This document shows positions 17,625-28,381 of a stretch of 52,082 nucleotides of DNA, one piece after another. A model generated the notes under the pieces. It saw nothing but the letters and a program-made list of their open reading frames with translations, was not told the DNA's origin and did no database searches. Position numbers and translations under genes: made by a program. The stretch's first letter is position 1. Each line of letters starts with the position of its first letter. This DNA is from Actinomycetes bacterium. Its GTDB lineage: Bacteria; Actinomycetota; Thermoleophilia; Miltoncostaeales; Miltoncostaeaceae. The DNA lies in contig JAHEIS010000002.1 of assembly GCA_024639225.1 (NCBI GenBank), positions 1-52,082 of the forward strand. The letters are read 5' to 3'.

Positions 17625-18551
17625 ATGCGTGCAATCTGGAACGGCTTCATCAGCTTCGGGCTCGTCACGATCCCGGTGAGCATCGGCAACGCCCAGCAGC
17701 GCAAGGATGTGAGCTTTCGCAATCTCGCGCGCGAGACAATGCGACCGGTCAAGCAGAAGCGCTGGGACCCCGAGCGCGACGTTGAGGTGAGCTCCGACGA
17801 GATGGTCAAAGGATGGGAGGTCTCCAAGGGGACCTTCGTGCCCGTCGAGCAGGACGAGCTCGATCGCTTCGCGGCCACTCAGGAGAAGACCATCCGGATA
17901 CTCCAGTTCGTCGATCTGGAGGAGGTGGACCCCGTCTACTACGAGCGTGCCTACTGGATTGCCCCGCAGGAGCGCACCGAGCGGCCGTACGCGCTTCTTG
18001 CCCACGCGCTGGAGAAGACCGGCAAGGCGGCGTTGGGGCGCTTTGTGCTCTCCACCAAGGAGCACCTCGTTCTCGTCCGGGCCATCGACGGTGCCCTCGC
18101 CCTCCAGACGCTCTACTACCCCGAGGACGTGCGCGTGGGTGAGCGTGCGGAGATCGCCGACTCGCTGAAGGGCATTGAGGTCGCCGACGAGGAGATGGCA
18201 ATGGCCGAGCAGCTCATCTCGGGCATGAGCCGCGAATTCGTCCCCGACGAGTACCCCAACGAGACACGGGCGGCCCTCCTGGACTTCCTCCGGGCGAAGG
18301 CCGGCGGCGAGGCGGTGGAGGTGCCCGACGCAAGCGAGGAGCCGACACCGGTCGTCGACCTGATGGCCGCGCTCAAGGCGAGCCTCGAGGCCTCGGGTCC
18401 GCCGACCGACGAGCCCGCGGGCGAGGACGCTGAGGTGACCAGCGTCAAGGACGCGACCAAGAGGACCGAAGCGGTGTCCACGAAGAAGCGGGCACCGGCG
18501 AAGACGACCGCCAAGAAGCCCTCGGCCAAGCGGACGCGCAAAGCCTCGTGA
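17625..18551 (+). CDS. ku: Ku protein for non-homologous end joining
   Basis: Bacterial Ku is a ring-forming homodimer that threads onto DNA double-strand ends and recruits ligase LigD. The 308-aa protein opens with MRAIWNGFISFGLVTIPVSI, the family hallmark. It has the core beta-barrel with RILQFVDLEEVDPVYYERAYW and a conserved stretch ending in LQTLYYPEDVR. The C-terminal tail (about 275-308) is Lys/Ala/Thr-rich (KKRAPAKTTAKKPSAKRTRK), an extended DNA-binding tail found in many actinobacterial Ku proteins. No ligD is in the window. The stop overlaps the next gene's GTG start. Confidence 0.94.
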   Translation: MRAIWNGFISFGLVTIPVSIGNAQQRKDVSFRNLARETMRPVKQKRWDPERDVEVSSDEMVKGWEVSKGTFVPVEQDELDRFAATQEKTIRILQFVDLEEVDPVYYERAYWIAPQERTERPYALLAHALEKTGKAALGRFVLSTKEHLVLVRAIDGALALQTLYYPEDVRVGERAEIADSLKGIEVADEEMAMAEQLISGMSREFVPDEYPNETRAALLDFLRAKAGGEAVEVPDASEEPTPVVDLMAALKASLEASGPPTDEPAGEDAEVTSVKDATKRTEAVSTKKRAPAKTTAKKPSAKRTRKAS

Positions 18552-19447
18552 GCGGGGTGCGTCGCGATCCGCTCACGGGGCGGCGGATCCTCATTGCCCC
18601 GAGCCGGGCATCCCGCCCCCACGACGTCCACGACGCGATGCCGCGGGTGGACTGCCCGTTCTGCGAAGGGTGCGAGGAGGCGACCCCGCCGGAGACCGAC
18701 GCGGTGCGCCCGGGCGGGGAGCCGCCCGACTCGCCGGGCTGGACGGTGCGCGTCGTGCCGAACAAGTTCCCGGTGATCGATCCGGCAGACGGCGTCCACG
18801 AGGTCGCCGTCAACACGCCCCGTCACGTCACGGACCTCGTGGAACTCCGCACGGACGAGATGGCCTCCGCGCTGGCGATGTGGGCGCGTCGTCTGGCCGT
18901 CATCGCCGAAGATCGGCGCGACCTGTACCCCTTCTGCTTCCTGAACCAGGGCGCGGCGGCCGGTGCATCACTCCAACACACCCACGCGCAGATCGTGGGT
19001 CTCCCGTTCGCGCCGCCGCGTCTCGTCGCCCGGGAGAAGGCCTTTGCCGACGGAGCCAACCCCGTCGTCGTCGACATGGTCGATGTCGATCACCCGCGGT
19101 TCGTGACCGCCGCGGACGGGCTCGTGGCATGGGTACCCGAGGTGCCACCGCTCACGGGCACCGTGCGCATCGCCGCGCGCGAGCGCGCTCCGAGCTGGGA
19201 CGCCGGCAGCGAGTTCGGCGCCATCGCCGGAATCCTCCTGGAGGTCCTCGCACGGATCGACCACGCCTTCGACGCGCCGGCGATCAACCTGTGGCTCAAC
19301 CAGGCCCGCCCGGGAAGCGACGGCGGGTACCACTGGCATCTCGATGTCATCTCCCGGCTTGGGACGCTGGCCGGGCTCGAGCTGGGAACCGGCGTGATCG
19401 CCGTGGCGATGTCGCCGGAGGCGGCCGCCGAGCGGCTACGGCTCTGA
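18548..19447 (+). CDS. GalT-like nucleotidyltransferase (HIT superfamily)
   Basis: This 299-aa protein resembles galactose-1-phosphate uridylyltransferase. It starts RRDPLTGRRILIAPSRASRP, has a zinc-type CPFCEG near residue 40 and the active-site motif QHTHAQIVGLP, where GalT normally has HPHxQ. A C-terminal YHWHLDVISR matches the second half of the duplicated HIT fold. The first histidine of the GalT HPH motif position is retained as HTH, so nucleotidylyl transfer is plausible. The true substrate may not be galactose-1-phosphate. The GTG start at 18548 overlaps the Ku stop (GTGA). No other Leloir-pathway gene is nearby. Confidence 0.8.
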   Translation: MSGVRRDPLTGRRILIAPSRASRPHDVHDAMPRVDCPFCEGCEEATPPETDAVRPGGEPPDSPGWTVRVVPNKFPVIDPADGVHEVAVNTPRHVTDLVELRTDEMASALAMWARRLAVIAEDRRDLYPFCFLNQGAAAGASLQHTHAQIVGLPFAPPRLVAREKAFADGANPVVVDMVDVDHPRFVTAADGLVAWVPEVPPLTGTVRIAARERAPSWDAGSEFGAIAGILLEVLARIDHAFDAPAINLWLNQARPGSDGGYHWHLDVISRLGTLAGLELGTGVIAVAMSPEAAAERLRL

Positions 19448-19456
19448 CCCCCCCCG

Positions 19457-19762
19457 TCAGGTCTCGCGCCGGGAGGCGCCCGGGCCGAGCGGGAAACCGG
19501 GGTCGGCGGCGTGGTCGTCGTCCCGGACCGGATCACGGTGCGAGAACCCGGTGGTCGAACCGGCGAGGGGCGCGTCGCACACGATGCATGACGTCTCGCC
19601 GAGCCGCGTCCAGTCGGGTTCCGCCGCGTGCTCGGCGTCGAGGTCGCATGCGGCCACGGGCCCGCCGCCGGCGTGGATGTACCGTCCGCGTCGACCGCTC
19701 CAGGACACGCGCCGGGCGCAGCGGGCGCACACCAGGCCGATCGGGATGGCGCGCTGCGTCAC
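19457..19762 (-). CDS. Small cysteine-rich (zinc-ribbon-like) hypothetical protein
   Basis: The protein has 101 aa, with CARC near residue 12 and CIVC near residue 59 plus a lone Cys at about 39 and several His. This suggests one zinc site made of two CxxC knuckles. I do not recognise a family. It begins at a GTG 21 nt downstream of the gyrA stop on the same strand, so it may be read through from gyrA. The ribosome-binding site is weak. The second half is acidic and Gly/Pro-rich. Confidence 0.5.
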   Translation of the reverse strand: MTQRAIPIGLVCARCARRVSWSGRRGRYIHAGGGPVAACDLDAEHAAEPDWTRLGETSCIVCDAPLAGSTTGFSHRDPVRDDDHAADPGFPLGPGASRRET

Positions 19763-19783
19763 GTGGCGACCGCCGCCGGGGAC

Positions 19784-22261
19784 CTAGCCGGCCGAGGCCG
19801 AGCCGTCGGGCTCGCCCTCCCCGGTGACCGGGGCGCCTTCGACGACCGGCGCAACCGCAGCGACCTCGTCCCCGTCCTTCACGTTCATCAGCTTGACGCC
19901 CTCGGTCGAGCGGCCCATCTGCTTGACGGCGTCGACGGTCATCCGGATCACCTGGCCCTTCTGGGAGATCACCAGCAGCTCATCTCCCGGCACGGCGGTG
20001 CGGGCCGCGATCAGGCGACCCTTGCGATCGCTGGACTTGATCGTGCGCACGCCCTTCGTGGGCCGCCCCTTCGACGGGTACTCGGACCAGGAGGTGCGCT
20101 TGCCGAATCCATTCGCGGTGACGACCAGCAGATCGTCGTCGTCGTTCGCCGCAGCGATCGCGAGGACCTCGTCCTCGGCGTCAAGGTTGATTCCCCGAAC
20201 CCCCTGAGTGCCCCGGCCCTGGGCCTTCACGCGGCTCTCGCTGAAGCGCGCCGCCTGACCGCGCGACGAGATCAGGACGAGGTCGGTCTCCCCGTCGGTG
20301 ACGCGGGCCCCGATCAGCTCGTCGCCGTCGTTGAGTTTGATCGCGATCAGGCCCTTGTCCTTGAAGATCGTGTCGTAGGCCTTGAACTCCGTCTTCTTGA
20401 TCTGGCCGTTGCGGGTGGCGAGCACCAGGTACGTGCCCTCGCCGTAGTCCCGGGTCGCGAAGACCGCGCGGATCTCCTCACCGTCCCCGAGCGACAGGAT
20501 GTTGGCGATGTGCCGGCCACGTGAGTCCCGGCTGCCCTGCGGTAGCTCGTAGACCTTCTGGCGGTAGACGAGCCCCTTGCTCGTGAAGAAGAGCAGGTAG
20601 GTGTGTGTCGAGGCGATGAAAAGGTGCTCGACGTAGTCGTCGTCGTTGAGCTTGGTCCCGCGCATGCCCTTGCCGCCACGGTGCTGGGCCCGGTACGTGG
20701 AGGTGGGCAGTCTCTTGAGGAAGCCGTCGCGGGTGATGGAGATGACCATCTCCTCCTCGGCGATGAGGTCCTCGAGGTCGATGTCGCCCTCGCCGATGAT
20801 GAAATCGGTCCGGCGGTCGTCGCCGTACTTGGCCTTGGCGGCGAGCATCTCCTCGCGGATGACCTCGAGAATGCGGTTCTCGTCGCCGAGGATCGCCCGG
20901 AGCTCGGCGATCTGGGCCTGGAGCTCGTCGTACTCCGCCTGGACCTTGCCGGTCTCGAGCTGGGTGAGGCGCTGCAGGCGCATATCGAGGATCGCGCGGG
21001 CCTGGATCTCCGACAGCGAGAAGTGGTCGATCAGGCCGGCCCGGGCCTCGTCGGGATCGGCCGAGCCGCGGATGATCGCGATCACCTTGTCGATGTCGCC
21101 GAGGGCGACGAGCAGGCCCTCGAGAATGTGGGCCCGCGCCTCCGCCCGGCGGAGGCGGAAGAGCGACCGGCGGGTGATCACATCCTTCTGGTGATCGAGG
21201 TAGTGGCGGATGATCTCGACCAGGCCGAGGGTGCGCGGCACGCCGTCGACGAGGGCGACGTTGTTCACGCCGAAGGTCGTCTGGACCTGGGTGTGCTTGT
21301 AGAGCTTGTTCAGCGCCACTTCGGGAACCGCGTCGCGCCGCAGCTCGATCACGACGCGCAGACCGTCCCGGCCGCTCTCGTCCCGTGGCTCGGAGATCTC
21401 CGGGAGGATCTTCTCCTTGGCGAGCTCGGCGATCTTGCGCACGAGTTCGGCCTTGTTGACCTGGTACGGCAGCTCGGTGAAAACGATCGCGTTGCGACCG
21501 CCCTTGAGGGGTTCGTTGTGAGCACGACCGCGCACGACGACCCGGCCCCGGCCAGTGGTGTAGGCGTCCACGACGCCACCGCGACCGACGATCGTTCCTC
21601 CCGTCGGGAAGTCGGGACCCTGGATGTGCTTCATCAGCTCGTCGACGCCGGCCGTCGGGTCGTCGATGAGGGCGATGGTCGCGTCGACCGTCTCGCGGAG
21701 GTTGTGGGGCGGCATGTTCGTCGCCATGCCAACGGCGATACCGGCAGAGCCGTTGATGAGCAGGTTGGGGACGCGGGCCGGCAAGACCATCGGCTCGGCG
21801 CCGCGGTCGTCGTATGTCGGTCCGTAATCGACCGTCTCCTGGTCGATGTCGCGCAGCATCTCGGTCGCGATGGCCGAGAGGCGCGCCTCGGTGTAGCGCA
21901 TGGCCGCCGCGGCGAACTCGGTCGAACCGAAGTTGCCCTGGCCGTCGACGAGCGGATAACGCGATGCGAAGTCCTGCGCGAGCCGGACCAGGGTGTCGTA
22001 GATCGCCGAGTCGCCGTGGGGGTGGTACTCACCCATGACCGTTCCGACGATGTTCGCGCTCTTGACGTAGGGCCGGTTCGGCTGGAGGCCCTTGTCATGC
22101 ATGGCGTAGAGCACGCGCCGGTGCACCGGCTTGAGGCCGTCGCGCACATCGGGCAGCGCCCGTCCGACGATGACGCTCATGGCGTACTCGAGGTAGGAGG
22201 TCTTCATCTCCTGTTCGAGCTCGATGCCCTCGATGCGGCCGTCGCGATCAATCGTCGCCAT
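19784..22261 (-). CDS. gyrA: DNA gyrase subunit A
   Basis: GyrA is the breakage-reunion subunit of gyrase, which adds negative supercoils to DNA. The 825-aa protein has the catalytic tyrosine Y123 in [15 protein letters not shown]. The quinolone-determining segment is [13 protein letters not shown], with the sensitive-type Ser85 and Asp89. A coiled-coil arm follows, and a six-bladed C-terminal wrapping domain carries a GyrA box ([10 protein letters not shown]) that marks gyrase rather than topoisomerase IV. It starts at ATG 22261, 54 nt after gyrB, and is probably in the same operon. Confidence 0.97.
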   Translation of the reverse strand: MATIDRDGRIEGIELEQEMKTSYLEYAMSVIVGRALPDVRDGLKPVHRRVLYAMHDKGLQPNRPYVKSANIVGTVMGEYHPHGDSAIYDTLVRLAQDFASRYPLVDGQGNFGSTEFAAAAMRYTEARLSAIATEMLRDIDQETVDYGPTYDDRGAEPMVLPARVPNLLINGSAGIAVGMATNMPPHNLRETVDATIALIDDPTAGVDELMKHIQGPDFPTGGTIVGRGGVVDAYTTGRGRVVVRGRAHNEPLKGGRNAIVFTELPYQVNKAELVRKIAELAKEKILPEISEPRDESGRDGLRVVIELRRDAVPEVALNKLYKHTQVQTTFGVNNVALVDGVPRTLGLVEIIRHYLDHQKDVITRRSLFRLRRAEARAHILEGLLVALGDIDKVIAIIRGSADPDEARAGLIDHFSLSEIQARAILDMRLQRLTQLETGKVQAEYDELQAQIAELRAILGDENRILEVIREEMLAAKAKYGDDRRTDFIIGEGDIDLEDLIAEEEMVISITRDGFLKRLPTSTYRAQHRGGKGMRGTKLNDDDYVEHLFIASTHTYLLFFTSKGLVYRQKVYELPQGSRDSRGRHIANILSLGDGEEIRAVFATRDYGEGTYLVLATRNGQIKKTEFKAYDTIFKDKGLIAIKLNDGDELIGARVTDGETDLVLISSRGQAARFSESRVKAQGRGTQGVRGINLDAEDEVLAIAAANDDDDLLVVTANGFGKRTSWSEYPSKGRPTKGVRTIKSSDRKGRLIAARTAVPGDELLVISQKGQVIRMTVDAVKQMGRSTEGVKLMNVKDGDEVAAVAPVVEGAPVTGEGEPDGSASAG

Positions 22262-22315
22262 CAGCGGTTCACGTCCTGGTCAAGGTTGGCTGGGCAGGGA
22301 ATCACGAGAGCTCAC

Positions 22316-24805
<2,490 letters not shown>

Positions 24806-24820
24806 CTATTTGCAGGGTTT

Positions 24821-25279
24821 TTAGTCGGATTTGTTCCGCTGCGACAGGGCGGCTGCTGCCGCGCGCTCCACGGCGGCGCGCACCTCGGGATCCGAGATGT
24901 CGCGCGTGGCCTTCCGGGCCGCCTCGCGCGCGGCCTCGCTCGGAGGCAGGACCGGGGGCCGTGACACCTGGTCGGCGCCGACAGAGAACACCTGGTCTGC
25001 GACCCGCGTGCGCAGGCGACGGATATCGGCCCCCGCGGGCGTCGCGGCGAGGGCGGCGATGAGCTCGTCACCGCGGGCTGTGATCTCCTGCGACCAGATG
25101 GCGTCCGCCACGGCGATCGTCAGCACGCCGCGGTCGTTGAGGCCGATGGGACGGCTGGCCCGGGCCACCTCCGCGCCGGCGACCTCGCTCCAGGCCTTCT
25201 CGAGCCCGGCGGGGACGCCGCGCGTCGCCCCCGCCGGGCTCGAGCGCCAGCGCCGGAGCAGATCGCCGCCGGGGCGCAT
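24821..25279 (-). CDS. DUF721/DciA-type protein
   Basis: This 152-aa protein lies between recF and gyrB, the standard place for DUF721 genes in actinobacteria. Its N-terminal half (LEKAWSEVAGAEVARASRPI followed by a GVLTIAVADAIWSQEI strand) has the KH-like DciA pattern, W..V.G......P........L.V.V....W..EL. DciA proteins load the replicative helicase DnaB. The C-terminal half is an Ala/Arg-rich helical tail. The start (ATG 25279) is 14 nt after recF. The upstream part of the open frame overlaps recF and is not coding in this frame. Confidence 0.85.
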   Translation of the reverse strand: MRPGGDLLRRWRSSPAGATRGVPAGLEKAWSEVAGAEVARASRPIGLNDRGVLTIAVADAIWSQEITARGDELIAALAATPAGADIRRLRTRVADQVFSVGADQVSRPPVLPPSEAAREAARKATRDISDPEVRAAVERAAAAALSQRNKSD

Positions 25280-25292
25280 CCCGCTGCGGCGC

Positions 25293-26465
25293 CTACGCCT
25301 CAATCCGGCCGTCCTCGACGCAGACGGCGCCGTCTGCGTGCCGCGCGGCCAGTTCCGCGGCGTCCGGGTCGGCGCTCGTGACGATGGACTGGCCGCCCTC
25401 GGCGACCGCCCCGAGCAGCGCCCGGCGGCGACCGGGATCGAGCTCCGAGAGCACGTCGTCGAGGATGAGGATGGGCCGGCCGGCGGCGGCACTGAGGAGG
25501 TCACGACCCGCAAGGATGAGCGCCAGGGCCGCCGTGCGCTGCTCCCCTTGGCTACCCGTCGACCGGAGATCGACGTCCCCGGCGGTACCGATCCAGACAT
25601 CGTCACGGTGGGGACCGCTCAGAGTCTGGGCGGCAGCGACGTCGCGCGGCCGGCGTTCCGCGAGCGCAGCGGCGAGGACGGCGGCGGGATCATCGGCCTC
25701 CTGGAGGTGTGCCGGAGAGCTCACGAGCCGCAGCAGTCCGCGCTCGCCGCCGGCCAGCGCGTCGAGCCAGGCGGTGAACCGAGGGGCGAGGTCGGCGACG
25801 ATGGTCCGCCGGTGTGAGGCCAGAGCGCCGCCGGCCTCGCTGATCTGATGGTCCCAGACGTCGAGGTGGTCCGGCGGCGCCTCAGCCGCCCGTACGCGCC
25901 GCAGAAGGGCATTGCGCTGCGATACGCCCTCGCGGTAGCGCGCGGCGATCTCGATGAAACCGGGCGCGAGAGCCTCGAGCAACCGGTCGAGCGCGCGGCG
26001 GCGGCCGGCCGGAGGGCCGTTGAGCAGTCGAAGCTCCTCCGGGACGAACACGGACAGGGCACCGTGGGCGCGCCAGGCGGCGAGCGAGCGGACCGGATCA
26101 CCGTCGATGGTGAGGCGGCGGCGGCGGCCCGGCTGGAACCCGATCCCGCGGCGCGCGTCGACCCCAGTCGGGTCGACCAGATCAAGCTCGACATGGAGTG
26201 CGTCGGCGCCGCGCCGGACGATCTCCGCCTCGCGGGCGGTGCGCGGAGAGACGCCGGCGCACCCGAGAGCGATCGCCTCGACGAGTGTCGTCTTGCCCGC
26301 ACCGTTCGGGCCGGAAATGACCGTCAGGCCGGGTGGGAGAGCGATCTCCGCCCGGTCCCAGCAGCGCACATCTCGGAGGGCGACGCGCCGGGCGTGCCAG
26401 GAGCCGGGCGCCGCGGCCGCGTCAGGCGTTGAGCCGGATGGGCATGAGGAGGTAGCGGTAGTCAT
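25293..26465 (-). CDS. recF: DNA replication and repair protein RecF
   Basis: This SMC/ABC-type ATPase helps RecR and RecO load RecA at gaps. The 390-aa protein has Walker A GPNGAGKTT (52-60), a helical arm region, the signature GSQGEQRTAAL and Walker B PILILDDVLSELDPGRR. Its only plausible start is the ATG at 26465, so it overlaps the dnaN end by 44 nt and carries about 20 extra N-terminal residues before the first strand (VALRDVRCWDRAEI). The next gene is DUF721. The order dnaA-dnaN-recF-DUF721-gyrB-gyrA is the actinobacterial origin arrangement. Confidence 0.95.
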   Translation of the reverse strand: MTTATSSCPSGSTPDAAAAPGSWHARRVALRDVRCWDRAEIALPPGLTVISGPNGAGKTTLVEAIALGCAGVSPRTAREAEIVRRGADALHVELDLVDPTGVDARRGIGFQPGRRRRLTIDGDPVRSLAAWRAHGALSVFVPEELRLLNGPPAGRRRALDRLLEALAPGFIEIAARYREGVSQRNALLRRVRAAEAPPDHLDVWDHQISEAGGALASHRRTIVADLAPRFTAWLDALAGGERGLLRLVSSPAHLQEADDPAAVLAAALAERRPRDVAAAQTLSGPHRDDVWIGTAGDVDLRSTGSQGEQRTAALALILAGRDLLSAAAGRPILILDDVLSELDPGRRRALLGAVAEGGQSIVTSADPDAAELAARHADGAVCVEDGRIEA

Positions 26466-27525
26466 CGTCAGTTCCGGACAGCAGACCGGGTCGAAGCGGG
26501 CTGATCACGCCAAAGCGCACCTCGTCCCCGTCGATGGACTCGACACCGGCGCGCAGGAACTCGACGTTGAAGCCCACATCCATCGGCTCGCCGGTGAAGG
26601 CGATCGGAATCTCCTCGCGGCCCTCCCCGACCTGCTCGCTGATGGTGGAGATCGTGACTTTGCCCTCGTCGAACGCGAGACGTACCGGGCTGTTGCGCTG
26701 GGCGAGAACGGCGATGCGGGCAAGAACGGCGCCAAGCTCGCCCCGGTCGAAGACGACCTCGTGCTCGAAGGTGTCGGGGATGAGCTGGCGATGATCGGGG
26801 AACTGGCCGTCGATCAGCCGGGTCGTGAGGACGACGCCACCGAGGCGGAACTGGGCTTGACCACCCGCGATCACGATCTCCGTCGTGTCGGCTTTTGTGG
26901 CGGCGGCGAGACGCCCCAGCTCGGCCAGCGCACGGGCGGGCACGATCGCCTCGGACACCTCGGCCGGCGTCCCCTCCAGCGATGAGCGCTTGACGGCGAG
27001 CCGGTAGGAATCGGTCGCGACCATGGTCAGGCCGTCGGGTCCGTGGGAGACCAGCACGCCCGTGAGGACAGGACGCGTCTCGTCGCGCGATGCGGCCTTG
27101 ACGACGCGCTCGGCGGTCTCGACCAGGTTGGCGGTGGGGATCGTGAGGGCGCCCCCGTCCGCGGCCCCGGGAAGCTCCGGGAAGTCTGCGGCCTGCATGC
27201 AGTTCAGCGAGAAGGACGACCGACCCCCGGAGACGGTGGTGACGCCCTCGTTCGCGCGATGCTCCACCGCGACTTCGCCGTCGGACATGGTGCGGACGAT
27301 GTCGCCCGCCAGACGCGGGATCGCGACCGAGCCACCCTCGGCGACATCCGCCTCGAGGGGGACCCGCAGCGACAGCTCCATATCCGTCGCGGCAAGCTCA
27401 ACGCCGTCGGGACCGGCCGTCACCAGGACGTGGGACAGGATCTGGATGGTGCTCTTGCTCGAAGCGGCCCGACCCACGAGGGCAAGCTTCGATGCCAATT
27501 CCTGGCGAGAGCTGGTGAGGCGCAC
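26422..27525 (-). CDS. dnaN: DNA polymerase III subunit beta (sliding clamp)
   Basis: This protein dimerises into the ring that tethers polymerase III to DNA. The 367-aa protein has three clamp domains and the standard C-terminus YRYLLMPIRLNA. Conserved internal stretches include ATDMELSLR, TVSGGRSSFSL, ATDSYRLAVK and a QFPDHRQLIP segment. The start is a GTG at 27525 with no Shine-Dalgarno. A TAGGCT element ends 6 nt upstream, as in a leaderless gene. Confidence 0.97.
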   Translation of the reverse strand: MRLTSSRQELASKLALVGRAASSKSTIQILSHVLVTAGPDGVELAATDMELSLRVPLEADVAEGGSVAIPRLAGDIVRTMSDGEVAVEHRANEGVTTVSGGRSSFSLNCMQAADFPELPGAADGGALTIPTANLVETAERVVKAASRDETRPVLTGVLVSHGPDGLTMVATDSYRLAVKRSSLEGTPAEVSEAIVPARALAELGRLAAATKADTTEIVIAGGQAQFRLGGVVLTTRLIDGQFPDHRQLIPDTFEHEVVFDRGELGAVLARIAVLAQRNSPVRLAFDEGKVTISTISEQVGEGREEIPIAFTGEPMDVGFNVEFLRAGVESIDGDEVRFGVISPLRPGLLSGTDDDYRYLLMPIRLNA

Positions 27526-27531
27526 GTCGGG

Positions 27532-27537
27532 AGCCTA
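27532..27537 (-). promoter_or_regulatory. Probable -10 element of dnaN (leaderless)
   Basis: The minus strand reads TAGGCT, 6 nt before the dnaN GTG. No ribosome-binding site lies between, so the message may start at the start codon. The assignment is inferred from spacing. Confidence 0.35.
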
Positions 27538-27587
27538 ACGGTCGCCCGGGACGGTTTACCCCAGGATGCCCCACCTCTATGAAGTCT

Positions 27588-27866
27588 CTTCTTAATTAAA
27601 AGACCTGTAGTAGTCGTAGTAGGGCCTGTGGGAGTTGGGGATGCCGCGGAATCGCCTGCAGACGACCAATATGTTGTTCCGGGGAGCCGTGGGTTGGCGG
27701 TGGATATCGTGGCCCCGCGTCCACAGTTTTCCCGGCTCGGGACCCCGGGAGCAGCGATCCGGGGGCGGACGGGAGAAACGGAACATGGTCTCCACGACCG
27801 TGTCCCCAGGTACGGAGGCTCCGATTCCGGCGGGGAGAAAACTGTGGAGGCGGAGCCCCAGTGGAC
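27588..27866. other. oriC: Candidate oriC core: AT-rich unwinding element, TAG trios and weak DnaA boxes
   Basis: The 408 bases between dnaN and the next gene (27526-27933) hold the only strongly AT-rich patch I noticed near the origin genes, around the palindrome TTAATTAA (27592-27599). It is followed at once by five trinucleotides TAG-TAG-TCG-TAG-TAG (27608-27622), a GC cluster and TGTGGGAG. This order (unwinding patch, DnaA-trio, GC cluster, DnaA box) matches the bacterial origin unwinding system described in Bacillus. Nearby are imperfect DnaA boxes, GGTGGATAT (27699-27707, 7/9), GCGTCCACA (27717-27725, 7/9 to TTGTCCACA) and TGTGGAGGC (27843-27851, 6/9). It is an inference from position and motif. 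The better boxes lie on the far side of dnaA. Confidence 0.5.
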
Positions 27867-27933
27867 CCCCGCCAGGGTCCGGCCGGCGTGATTTCCTACG
27901 CAACTATCGCTGACGCAACGAGAAGGACGGGTC

Positions 27934-28308
27934 GTGTTCACCGCCCGTGCGCTCGTCGCGCCAACACGCGCAGGGCGTGGCCGGGGGCCCGATCGACGGG
28001 CGGCTGAGGTCGCCGAAGCACCCCGCGCGTTTCCGGGATGCGAGCTGTTCCTCGCCGCGATCGAGGAGCATGAGCTCCGGCGGGTCGTCATCGTCGAGGA
28101 CTGGACCGGCGGTATGGCGCTCGGCGCGCATGTCGGCTCCGAGCAGCCCGCCGAGCTGATGGAGACGGTCGGCTCGTGTTTCGCTGTTCTCTCGGCTCGG
28201 CGCACCAGGAGGGGGAGCGGGTCGGGCCGTGAGACGCCGCGCCCCCACCGTTCACGCTTCGCCGGGCCGACCGCGACGCAACCGGACGCGTTCGTCGGGA
28301 CCCTCTAG
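27934..28308 (+). CDS. Small hypothetical protein inside the dnaN-dnaA interval
   Basis: This 124-aa frame begins at a GTG with AGAAGGA 7 nt upstream and runs opposite to both flanking genes. From about residue 36 to 90 the codons have strong G/C third positions and a natural composition (CELFLAAIEEHELRRVVIVE, then DWTGGMALG). The first 35 and last 35 residues are Arg-rich and less convincing. The middle might be a single alpha/beta layer like a small regulatory domain, but I do not recognise it. It could be a real gene, a decayed one, or a frame extended by chance at both ends. Confidence 0.4.
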   Translation: MFTARALVAPTRAGRGRGPDRRAAEVAEAPRAFPGCELFLAAIEEHELRRVVIVEDWTGGMALGAHVGSEQPAELMETVGSCFAVLSARRTRRGSGSGRETPRPHRSRFAGPTATQPDAFVGTL

Positions 28309-28381
28309 CGGGTCGATGCCGACTCGGAGACCCTCATGGGCGAGGGGAGCCCGAGCGGCGGGGGGTGAGTGAGGCTCCGGC

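Noticed and set aside
24821-25606. DUF721 gene start far upstream at 25606
   Set aside because: The first 109 residues of that longer frame overlap recF in another frame and are Ser/Arg/Pro-rich without a family match. The ATG at 25279 fits the normal length.
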